From NCBI GenBank assembly GCA_016839635.1, contig JAEOTV010000183.1:1-20388 (forward strand): a DNA stretch of 20,388 bases, in the 5' to 3' direction. Shown in pieces: positions 6,178 through 14,600 of the stretch (position 1 is its first letter; every line of letters begins with the position of its first letter). The notes beneath the pieces are model-generated. The model searched no databases, was not told the origin of the DNA, and saw nothing but the letters and a program-made list of their open reading frames with translations. The position numbers and the translations under genes were made by a program. Origin of the DNA: Promethearchaeota archaeon (GTDB lineage Archaea; Asgardarchaeota; Lokiarchaeia; Sigynarchaeales; SOKP01).

Positions 6178-8133
6178 TTAAAGCTGTTTGTGCAGCATTG
6201 CTAACAGATAGAGCCCTACAATCCTCTGATGAGCATCACGCAAATGATAGGTATTAATTACACTAACCTTTCCAGACATTAAAATCGACTCGAAATCAAT
6301 TGGCTTTACTCCTGGTACGTCAAAGATTCTTAGAGATATTGAATTCATTGCCCTTTGTATTGCCTTTTTTGTGCCGTCTGTTGCTCCGTATTTATCCTTT
6401 TCAATAAATTTAAAAATAAGTTTTGTTAATTCGGGCAGTGTAAATTCTTTTTCCTTATGCTCTTCGAGTATATCGTAAATAATGGTTTGAAGAGTATCAT
6501 GTGATATTGGAGTTAATTCATGTAGGAAATATGGTAAGTCTACTGGATCAATTGCCTTCAATGTTAGACAGTAGCCACTATTTGTATCAATATTAACTAA
6601 GCGTAATTTTCCCAACTCAAGTTCCTTAATCCCGTGTTTTTTCATAGTTGCAGCTGCTTTCTTATTGGAAGGAATATTTCTCAAATTTCCGTATTCCCCT
6701 TCATTATCCAGTATGATTTGTGCTGGTGAATCCTTTACTTGAGCAATTTGTAGCGCCATTGATTTTAAAGCAGTTGTTTTTCCAGTACCTTGTTGACCAC
6801 TCATAAATACACTCTGATATAATGTCTTAATTTCGATTGGATATGGGATTCCCGTATTTAATCCTTGAATATCACCGATTGACAACCCATTTTGCGGTAT
6901 TTTCTTAAATTCACAGAACTCATCGTTTCTTGGTATTTTTATTTTCCCACCAATAACAGTTTGCGGTAAAAGATCTTGGTATCCTTCTGGGGAGAATTGA
7001 CCAACTGGAATTAGGATAACTTTATAATTCTCTTCTTTATGGCTTGAAGTCTCTCCTGGAAAGCAATCTTCAGAACATTCAATTTTTTTCACAATACACA
7101 TGATTCTTACACCGTCGTCTTCTTTCTCTACGATAACGCAGTAGCCAACTTTTACTTGGTGTGCCTTATTAGGAAATAGAAAGCCTTCCATTTTGTTGTC
7201 CTGTCTCATAATAAGTTGGAGCGGTTTTCCTTTAATTGTATTTATCCAGCCAAGTCTATCTTCATCATAAAAATCACTTGATACTTGAGCACCATTTGGA
7301 ATATTTGGTGGTGCAGTAACGCTAGTACTAGGATCACTATTATTTGAGTTCCCTTCCACTATTTCTACATGATCATCAGATTCGACATTATTTTCTGAAG
7401 AAAATTGAAAGCTGATACCATCAAAGCCCTCGAAAGCAGTAACCATCGCAAACTTCTTAGCAGCTTTCCTTAAGTCATCAATAAAATCATATGATATAAT
7501 TTTGTTAGGAAAATACACCAACTGAACGGCTTTACATTGTTGATGTCTAACCTTCTCGAAAATTATTGCGTAAAGGCATACTTGCATGAATGCCCGGTGA
7601 TGTTGAGATGCTGGATTTATTGGATCGTCGTCATTTTCTCGTTCATAAGATTTGAAATCTCTCACAATGAAACTGTTTTGATCGATTTCTATTAAGCAGT
7701 CAACTTGAGCAGGGATATTAAGGCCTCCAATTTTTCCTATAGCTTCAACTTCAAACGAAGTTTCACCGCCAAATAGCTCAATTTCAATTTCTTTAGGTAT
7801 TATGATATTATAGTTTTCTTTTGCTAGGGTCTTTCCTACTTGTCTTATCTCTTTATGTATGACATTTAAAAGCACCTTGACATCCTCGTAATAGAGTTCA
7901 TAATCAGAATTCATTTTAATAGCTGCAAGTACATCAGATTTTGTTTTGGTAAGCCTTTCACTAAATATTCGATAATTCAGTTTATTGCTTCTATCTGCTG
8001 TTTTAAAAATCTTTTTAATGTATTTGGAATAAGCTTCATGAATAACTCTTCCACGTTTTCCGCCGTAAAATGGCTTTATCCCTCCATACGCTTTATCTAA
8101 CAACTTACTAACAGATTTTTTTTCTTTTTCCAC
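6178..8133 (-). CDS. PD-(D/E)XK (RecB/Cas4-like) nuclease fused to HerA-type ATPase, N-terminal part
   Basis: The 651-residue product has a nuclease domain at about 25-195. It shows GRVIHEAY (H32), D145 in PAQVD, the D159-F-K161 catalytic pair, and Q184-x3-Y188, the order seen in RecB/Cas4-type nucleases. No four-cysteine iron-sulphur set is present. A low-complexity Ser/Asn/Asp linker covers 245-290. Residues 295-430 look like the HAS barrel of HerA. Walker A is GQQGTGKTT (446-454), followed by DNEGEYG (476-482). The frame ends in TAA before Walker B, which is encoded in another frame downstream. HerA proteins are hexameric DNA translocases that work with nucleases in end resection and in several defence systems. 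The start is GTG 8133, fixed by an excellent Shine-Dalgarno sequence nine bases upstream. Spot counts show GC near 37%, against about 23% in the facing gene. Confidence 0.8.
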   Translation of the reverse strand: MEKEKKSVSKLLDKAYGGIKPFYGGKRGRVIHEAYSKYIKKIFKTADRSNKLNYRIFSERLTKTKSDVLAAIKMNSDYELYYEDVKVLLNVIHKEIRQVGKTLAKENYNIIIPKEIEIELFGGETSFEVEAIGKIGGLNIPAQVDCLIEIDQNSFIVRDFKSYERENDDDPINPASQHHRAFMQVCLYAIIFEKVRHQQCKAVQLVYFPNKIISYDFIDDLRKAAKKFAMVTAFEGFDGISFQFSSENNVESDDHVEIVEGNSNNSDPSTSVTAPPNIPNGAQVSSDFYDEDRLGWINTIKGKPLQLIMRQDNKMEGFLFPNKAHQVKVGYCVIVEKEDDGVRIMCIVKKIECSEDCFPGETSSHKEENYKVILIPVGQFSPEGYQDLLPQTVIGGKIKIPRNDEFCEFKKIPQNGLSIGDIQGLNTGIPYPIEIKTLYQSVFMSGQQGTGKTTALKSMALQIAQVKDSPAQIILDNEGEYGNLRNIPSNKKAAATMKKHGIKELELGKLRLVNIDTNSGYCLTLKAIDPVDLPYFLHELTPISHDTLQTIIYDILEEHKEKEFTLPELTKLIFKFIEKDKYGATDGTKKAIQRAMNSISLRIFDVPGVKPIDFESILMSGKVSVINTYHLRDAHQRIVGLYLLAMLHKQL

Positions 8134-8142
8134 CTTTTTTTC

Positions 8143-8152
8143 TCACCTCCTT
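8143..8152 (-). promoter_or_regulatory. Full-length Shine-Dalgarno sequence for the nuclease-HerA gene
   Basis: AAGGAGGTGA on the minus strand is fully complementary to the archaeal 16S rRNA 3' end. It stands nine bases before GTG 8133. It identifies that GTG as the start and predicts strong translation. Confidence 0.8.
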
Positions 8153-8160
8153 TCTGTAAT

Positions 8161-8475
8161 TTAAAATAAATCTAACTCTCCCTTCTTGTCTTGAATTTTG
8201 CTTAGAACATCAAGAGTTGATATTTCTACTTCAGAATCATCTTCTTTCTTTAACTCTCTACGATTAACCTTTAATCCTTCCCTTTCACCAAATTGAGATA
8301 AATATTTTAAAACCATATCAATTTCTTTAGATATTTCTATTTTATTTAGCTCTCGTCTTAGAAGCATTTCTTTCGCCCTAAGTTGTTGTTCAACAAAAAG
8401 AAGAGTTTTAAAATAGTCAAGACTTTGCTCTTGACAGAATTTTTTAATTATATTCATCAATTTTAGTTCAAACAT
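8161..8475 (-). CDS. Small helical protein, first gene of the HerA operon
   Basis: This 104-residue protein is predicted almost wholly helical. Residues 1-70 are amphipathic with many Leu, Glu and Lys. An acidic patch (EDDSEVE) follows near 78-84, and the last 20 residues end in ELDLF, which could be a short binding peptide. I recognise no family. The ATG at 8475 is only two bases from a GAGG sequence, closer than usual. The Met at codon 7 (8457) is 21 bases away, so neither start has ideal spacing. It ends 27 bases before the nuclease-HerA start and is very probably cotranscribed with it. Position first in an operon with a nuclease-ATPase suggests a regulator, adaptor or antitoxin-like partner; this is inference only. 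Confidence 0.6.
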   Translation of the reverse strand: MFELKLMNIIKKFCQEQSLDYFKTLLFVEQQLRAKEMLLRRELNKIEISKEIDMVLKYLSQFGEREGLKVNRRELKKEDDSEVEISTLDVLSKIQDKKGELDLF

Positions 8476-8499
8476 TTCCTCAAATTTAAATAAAAATTG

Positions 8500-8514
8500 T
8501 TTAGTATCACTAAA
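8500..8514. promoter_or_regulatory. 15-bp inverted repeat in the HerA/GIY-YIG divergent promoter region
   Basis: TTTAGT-ATC-ACTAAA is a perfect dyad with 6-base arms and a 3-base spacer. It lies 25 bases upstream of ATG 8475 on the minus strand, a fitting place for a repressor to block the HerA operon promoter. A possible source of the regulator is the winged-helix domain encoded by the facing gene. Confidence 0.45.
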
Positions 8515-8525
8515 TAAAACAAAAG

Positions 8526-8592
8526 ATATATGTCCTTTTTATTAGTATATGTCCCTATATTTTAAAATAAGTATTAATAATAGTACATGTCC
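8526..8592 (+). promoter_or_regulatory. Three TAYATGTCC direct repeats spaced 19 and 38 bases
   Basis: The TGTCC cores begin at 8531, 8550 and 8588, so the spacings are exactly 19 and 38 bases. The longer context is similar: AGTATATGTCCC at 8544-8555 and AGTACATGTCC at 8582-8592. The array lies between the divergent HerA operon and the wHTH-TPR-GIY-YIG gene. Because the spacing is a multiple of one unit, it looks like an array of regulator binding sites. The second copy contains the ATG of a longer possible reading frame, but the natural start downstream at 8636 is preferred. Confidence 0.45.
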
Positions 8593-8635
8593 TAATATCA
8601 TAAACTTTTTAATATTAATTGAAGATATTATAATT

Positions 8636-11629
8636 ATGAGCTTAAGAAATATTATTCCCGATAAAATTCATCCAAATATATGGAAGAATAGAATGGGTGA
8701 TATTGATGATATTATTCTTTATGCGCTTAACTCGTATAGTCCAATGTCGCGAGCCGAATTTATTAGTGATGAAAAAATTCAAAGAATGAATAAAAATACA
8801 TTTCATAATCATGCAAAAGAACTAAAAAAGCAAGGCTATATTGAATCTTATAGAGAAGGTAAGAACTCCTTTTATACAATATTACCATTAGGAGAAAATG
8901 AGCTTTCAAGAAGATTGATTAAATACAATTTAGATTTTGATACATTAGTAGAGCTGGAGAATAAAAAGAATAAGAATTTAGTCAATAAATTTTCAAAATT
9001 TTTTAGAGATAATGAGATTGAGGATCCTGAGATTCAAATTGAATATTTAAAACTAGCTTCTGTTATTACTCATGATAAATTAAGTGAAATCTATTCAAAA
9101 GAGGAGTTTAACAAATTAATTCTATATTTAACATTTAACCATCCAAAGTTTTATCCAACTTATACTATAAATAAAGAAGATTTTATAAAGGAATACAATC
9201 AAATATCAGAAGGGAAGTTAAGCACAAATTTTATTAATACTTTTATTGAGCTAGTAGTCGATAAAAAGAAATACGGAATCACTTTTCATAAATTGGAATT
9301 AGAAGCAGAAGGGATACCTCTCTACTTTGCTGAAAATAGCGAATACGGAGAAATATTTAAATTAATTGTTGATAATAGATTAAAAGACCTCATTTTTCTC
9401 AACAATCTTGGAATTATAGAATTAAATTATCTAGAATTGCAGGATACTTATGACGGAATCGTAAAATGCCTTATTGAAGATTTTTCGTTGTTTCACCCAA
9501 AACTTGCTAAATCAATGTATCATTTAATCGATAATTATAGAGATTCAATTAAACAACAAATAATTAAACGGGTTCCAGATGAATTAATAGAATATACAAC
9601 ATTTAGTCTTTTACCTGAAAGAAAAGTAACTTCAAAAGTAGTTCAAGTATCTAAGAAAAAAAATATTGATAAATTGAACAAACTTAAATTTTTAATAGAA
9701 ATAAACAGAATTCATGAAGTTAAAGCTCTTTTGAAAGAAATTGCATCTCATGGCTATGAGGATAATATGTTTGTTAAATTAACAGAATTAATTGCAGATT
9801 TAGTAGGAGAAAAAAAATTTGAAATTGCAGATATATTATATAAAGAAATCTCAATAATTCCTGGGGTATTAGGCTATGATATTGCTAAAATGGTTGAAGG
9901 TTTCTATATTGCTCATATTGAGCAAGAATTAAGTAAGGAAAATTATAGAATCGTTTTAAAGTTAATTGAGAATTATGAGAAATTTTATGAGGGAGAGTCT
10001 GAACTCCCATTTATTGAAATGAAAATTTCTGCACTAATTGATCTTGGAAGATATGACGAAGCCTTAGAAATTATGGATGATCTTTATGAAAATTGGGATA
10101 GGTATGGAGTAATTATTGATTCAGAATTATTTCCAGACATAGATTGGTCAGTACCTCATCCTAAAGAAGTAACTAAAGTAAATTTAAAAAAATCATTTGA
10201 TTATTTTTTCTTTATTTTAAAATCGCAGATATTCATGAAAATGGGAAATTACAACGAATCTTTAGATATCATAACAAAAATATTTGAATTAAATATCAAA
10301 ACTCCAAAATTATACAGTCTAAAAGCCATGAATGAAATCAATTTAGGAATATATGAAGAAGCCGTAAAAACAGTTGAAGAGGGACTTGAAATTGAACCGG
10401 ATAATCTTAAATTAAATCAAATAAAAGCTAATGCATTATTTAAGCTTCGTCGATATGATGATGCTTTAGATTCTATTAATTTCACTCTTGAGTTAGATCC
10501 TCATTTTAAAGATGATGATTCGCCAAAAAATCTAGTTTTAAAAGCTTGGATCTTGTTTTATAAAGGTGATTTAAATGATGCATTAAAACTAGTAAATGAT
10601 TCATATAATAAATTTCCAAATCTCCCTGAGTTATTAGAAATAGGAAGCTTAATTTATGATCTAAAGGGAAAATATGAGGAAGCTTTAGATTTGATTGAAT
10701 TAACTGAAGAAGAAGGAGGAATAATAATTCCTTATAATAAAGCTCAGTTATTAAAAAATATTAAGAAATATCCTGAAGCTTTAGATACAATCGATTCTGC
10801 TATTAAAGATTCACCTAATAATCCTTCAAATTTCAAAATGAAAGCATTGATTTTAGCAGAAATGGAACGATATGATGATGCTTTGGAACAGATTGAAAAA
10901 TCTATTAAATTATCATTTGAGGATGATCAAGGTCTTAAATCCGTTAAAGAACAAATTCTACAGAGAAAAGCATTATATATAGCAGATAAAGGAAAGAAAG
11001 ATGAAGCAATTGAAATTATTAAAGAAGCTATAGATCTTAATCCCAAATGGGCATCTAGAAGTTATCATGTCTATGGAGAGATTCTTATGTTATTTAATGA
11101 TTATTCAAATGCAATAGAGCAATTTGAGGTCGCTAAGACTCTTCCCTTTACACCAATTGAAACATATGTTGAATTGGGTAGATGTTATCTTGAACTTGAT
11201 GATGAAGAAGAAGCTTTAAAAAATCTAGAAAAGGGGAAGTATGAAGCACAACATAGAGTTAAGAAGATTGTCACTACTGAAGAGGGAAAGAAAATTGAGG
11301 AAGATGTCCCTCAGGATGAATTAATTGAAGAAGCAGAAAATTACATTGATGGAATCAAAGGTTCAATATTTTATGTGTTTATTATAGAACTTATTTCAAA
11401 AAACGGCATAAAAAGTTATTATACAGGATATTCAAGTAATCTCTATAGAAGATGGGCTATGCTGAGAAAAAAACCTCCAGAAAAACATACTCGACATATA
11501 GAACTAAAGTATTTTGAATCTTATAAAAATAGGACTGAAGCTGTAAGAAGATCTAGAGAAATTGATGAGTTGTCTACACAAGAAAAAGAGGAACTAATTA
11601 AATCCATAACTATTGATGTAAATAGTTAA
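8636..11629 (+). CDS. Winged-helix, TPR-array and GIY-YIG nuclease fusion protein
   Basis: From ATG 8636 the product has 997 residues. A further in-frame ATG at 8549 would add 29 residues but lies inside promoter repeats. Residues about 18-95 look like a winged helix-turn-helix: a helical stretch 'DDIILYALNSYSPMSRAEF', a recognition-like helix 'HNHAKELKKQGYI' and a 'GKNSFYTILPLG' wing. The middle (about 330-880) is a long array of at least ten TPR-like units with the x3-YDDALD-x9-LELDP pattern. The C-terminus (909-990) matches UPF0213-type GIY-YIG domains: FYVFIIEL, then YYTGYSSNLYRRW, and RTEAVRRSREIDELS holding the expected Glu. GIY-YIG domains cut DNA. The combination suggests a sensor or scaffold with DNA-binding and nuclease ends. 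It faces the nuclease-HerA operon across 160 bases. GC is about 23% by spot counts. The nuclease role is inferred from motifs. Confidence 0.75.
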   Translation: MSLRNIIPDKIHPNIWKNRMGDIDDIILYALNSYSPMSRAEFISDEKIQRMNKNTFHNHAKELKKQGYIESYREGKNSFYTILPLGENELSRRLIKYNLDFDTLVELENKKNKNLVNKFSKFFRDNEIEDPEIQIEYLKLASVITHDKLSEIYSKEEFNKLILYLTFNHPKFYPTYTINKEDFIKEYNQISEGKLSTNFINTFIELVVDKKKYGITFHKLELEAEGIPLYFAENSEYGEIFKLIVDNRLKDLIFLNNLGIIELNYLELQDTYDGIVKCLIEDFSLFHPKLAKSMYHLIDNYRDSIKQQIIKRVPDELIEYTTFSLLPERKVTSKVVQVSKKKNIDKLNKLKFLIEINRIHEVKALLKEIASHGYEDNMFVKLTELIADLVGEKKFEIADILYKEISIIPGVLGYDIAKMVEGFYIAHIEQELSKENYRIVLKLIENYEKFYEGESELPFIEMKISALIDLGRYDEALEIMDDLYENWDRYGVIIDSELFPDIDWSVPHPKEVTKVNLKKSFDYFFFILKSQIFMKMGNYNESLDIITKIFELNIKTPKLYSLKAMNEINLGIYEEAVKTVEEGLEIEPDNLKLNQIKANALFKLRRYDDALDSINFTLELDPHFKDDDSPKNLVLKAWILFYKGDLNDALKLVNDSYNKFPNLPELLEIGSLIYDLKGKYEEALDLIELTEEEGGIIIPYNKAQLLKNIKKYPEALDTIDSAIKDSPNNPSNFKMKALILAEMERYDDALEQIEKSIKLSFEDDQGLKSVKEQILQRKALYIADKGKKDEAIEIIKEAIDLNPKWASRSYHVYGEILMLFNDYSNAIEQFEVAKTLPFTPIETYVELGRCYLELDDEEEALKNLEKGKYEAQHRVKKIVTTEEGKKIEEDVPQDELIEEAENYIDGIKGSIFYVFIIELISKNGIKSYYTGYSSNLYRRWAMLRKKPPEKHTRHIELKYFESYKNRTEAVRRSREIDELSTQEKEELIKSITIDVNS

Positions 11630-11652
11630 TAGTCTTGAATTATGAGTTAAAA

Positions 11653-14600
11653 TTAATTTATCTGGAAATTATTTAGTTTTCCTTGGAATTCAGCGAGTAA
11701 ATCGTATAATTCAACGGCTCTTCTTTCAATATCGCCATTATCAGAAACAATGCCCTTAATTTTTTTCATATAATTTTGTAAATCTTGTCTGGAAAACGGT
11801 AATAATTCATTTTTTATTAAGTAATTTAAAAATAAATTAATGTTTTCAAGTTCTGGAATACCTTTATTGCTATTTTGAAGATATAACTCGTATAAATTTG
11901 AAAGAAATTCAGGGATGATATCTTTCCCAATTTTCAATGAATTTACAAGATTTTCTTTATTGTTAGAACTATATATCTGATATAAATTCCACATAGTTTC
12001 ACCTACTTGCGCGGATAATATCTCTTGATATTTTTCTCTGTCAATCACCTCTTTAGTGGTCTTTTCTTGAAAAATATTTAGTAGATTTGAATCTGCTGCT
12101 GAATTTTCATTAACAACTTCCATGGTTATATCTGAGCTAACATTTTCTTTAGTTTCAAAATAATCTTGCAAAGCCTTCTGATATTGAGAACCAACGGCAT
12201 AAGATGTTCTAATAGCCTCTGAGCCACCTGCTCTTTTAGGATGGTTTTCTACTAAATATCCATGTTTAACAAGAAGACCAAATAGTTCATCCCGTATTTC
12301 TTTGATTTGTACTTTATCTTGAACCGTTTTTGCTGCTTTGGGAGCAATATATTTTAAAAGTTCACTTTTTAATTTCCCTTTATAAAAATTTCCAACCTTA
12401 TCAATTGAGCTTATTGTCTTAAGAAAATGAATAATCTCATCTACATAATTTGCATAAATCCCGAAATCTTTCTCGAATATAGTCTTTCTAGCCCTACTTA
12501 AGAGTTTTTTTTCGGAAATTATTAGCTTATAACCTTGTTTTTCCATATATTCTATGACTTGATCATGACTTAAATTTGGCATTTTAATAAGATTACCATA
12601 ACTAATTTTTCCAGGAAAAGGTTGATAGATATCTGATCTTTTCACTATAATCTCATCATTTTGCATATTCATGAGATAATCAATTTGATAAGTATTATTT
12701 CGTTTAGTACTATAATATCCTGTGCCATGGAGTTCTTGCAGATTCATTTGATTTTTTAGGACAGCTAAATCTCGTTTATCGTTTGCCCTAAATGTAATAA
12801 TATTTCGAAAATAATTAAAAACATGCGGATGAAGATATCGTATCTGATTTGCTGAAAAAATTATTCCAAATCCTCGTTGAAGTAAGGGATCAATGAATTT
12901 ATCTATTTTCCCATAATTTGTAGGGCCATAATTCGCATCAATATAATAAGAATCGAAAAACAAATCAACATGAGGAATAATGATAATTTTTTTATGGTAG
13001 TCTTCTGAATTTTCAATGAGATGTATAAATTTAGAAAGAATTATAAAAGTTATAAATGTCTTCTTGTCTAAATCTTTCAGTATTGAAAGATCGATTATAA
13101 CAGTTTTATCATTTCTAAGGAAATCTATAGGATTAATGTTATCTTCATATTCAAGAGCTGTATTCGAAAAGATTTGGGTTTGATCTGTGAAATCCTTAAA
13201 TAACAATAATAGACTATTTGAATAAAAAGGTTTGTTTAGCTTTTGTTTTACCTGAAGATCCAATGTAATTGAGGATAAATTTAGCTCATCACTCTTCGAA
13301 ATTGTCTCTTTTAGAATATCAACATTTCTTTTTTGCTCCTTAAAAGCCATCGCGAAAACATCGTAGAAAAGGTTTAAATATTCGATATTATTTTGGTCAT
13401 ACTTAATTCCTGAACTCTTTATATCAATACTAAATGAACTCCCTAATTTAAAGTGTAAAAAGTTATGTTGGTAAGAAGTATTGCCAAAGAGTTGAATCAA
13501 TTTCGACCATTTTCCAGTATAATCAAAAATGACACATGGGATATTTAATTTGACTAGTTCTGACACAATTTTCATTGTTGCATGTTCTCTGTAAGATGGA
13601 ATACCATTTGTTATTAACAACTGCTTTACTTGGTTAGATGTAAATCCTAAAGGAATTTCTTCTTCTAAAAATTCTGTGTTTATTGTCTCTCCAATTGTAA
13701 TAAAATTTTCTAATTGGAGAGGAGTATTAAATTCTGCTGCGATTCTTGTATCGATTCCTTTTTTAAATTCATTTGCAATTTTTGCAAGCTCCATTAGACT
13801 TTTGCCTTGAAAATATACATAATTCAGATGAGAACCATTCAATCGAAAGAGATGATTCTTAAGGCATTCACTTAAAAATCCAGAAATTAATTGATGATTT
13901 TTTAATTCAACAAGCTTAAAACTTAAAAAGTTATCTTCAAATGTTCCTTTCAAGGTTTTTGCATTTCTAGATAATTTCTGTCTTAATTCAATGATGTCTT
14001 CTGATTTTAAGATATTTGTGAACAAATAACAGGAAGTAGATATTGTTAACATTGTTTTCCAAATTCCAGATCTCATATCCAACCATTTTTCAAACTCAAT
14101 TTTGGGATATTTAACATATTTCACATTGGGTTTATCTAAAGGTCGATATAATATGCCTTCAAGGCTTTCTTTTGTTTTTTCATTAAAGGACTTAGAACAT
14201 TCACTTGGAAACGGATCAGCCGATACTGGGGCAACTTGTAGGTTATATTTGAAGCTAATTTTATGATTTTCAATTCCTCTAATGAACTTATCAAAGTAAG
14301 TTAAAGTCGGTTGATTAGCAAATTTGAGATTGAAAATCTTAGAAGCAACTAACAATTGATTATCAATATAAGCATAAATAATATCTTTAAGTCTATTTAC
14401 TCGGAAAAATTTCACATCAACAAAGGGATTTATCTGAGTTATTTTTATACTACGAGATAACCTCATTTTTGAAAAATAAGATAGAATTTCTCTCCACCAG
14501 ATAAAAATGATAGAGATATCCAAAATTAAATTGATGAGTATAATTATTATTAGCGGCAAATTGAAAGAAATTAATATAAAAGAGAGATATATTACAAGAA

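Noticed and set aside
6172..6184. Programmed frameshift in the nuclease-HerA gene
   Set aside because: CTT TAA resembles the +1 release-factor-2 site, but the +1 frame meets TAA two codons later, and the needed shift is -1. No X-XXY-YYZ slippery heptamer is present. The stop is TAA, so selenocysteine readthrough is also excluded.
6178..8133. Assignment of the nuclease domain to Cas4 proper
   Set aside because: The RecB-type motifs fit, but the four cysteines of the Cas4 iron-sulphur cluster are not visible, and no cas gene or CRISPR lies nearby.
8549..8635. Longer start at ATG 8549 for the wHTH-TPR-GIY-YIG protein
   Set aside because: The added 29 residues are AT-rich Ile/Asn sequence overlapping the TATGTCC repeats. 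The ATG at 8636 leaves a normal intergenic promoter region.
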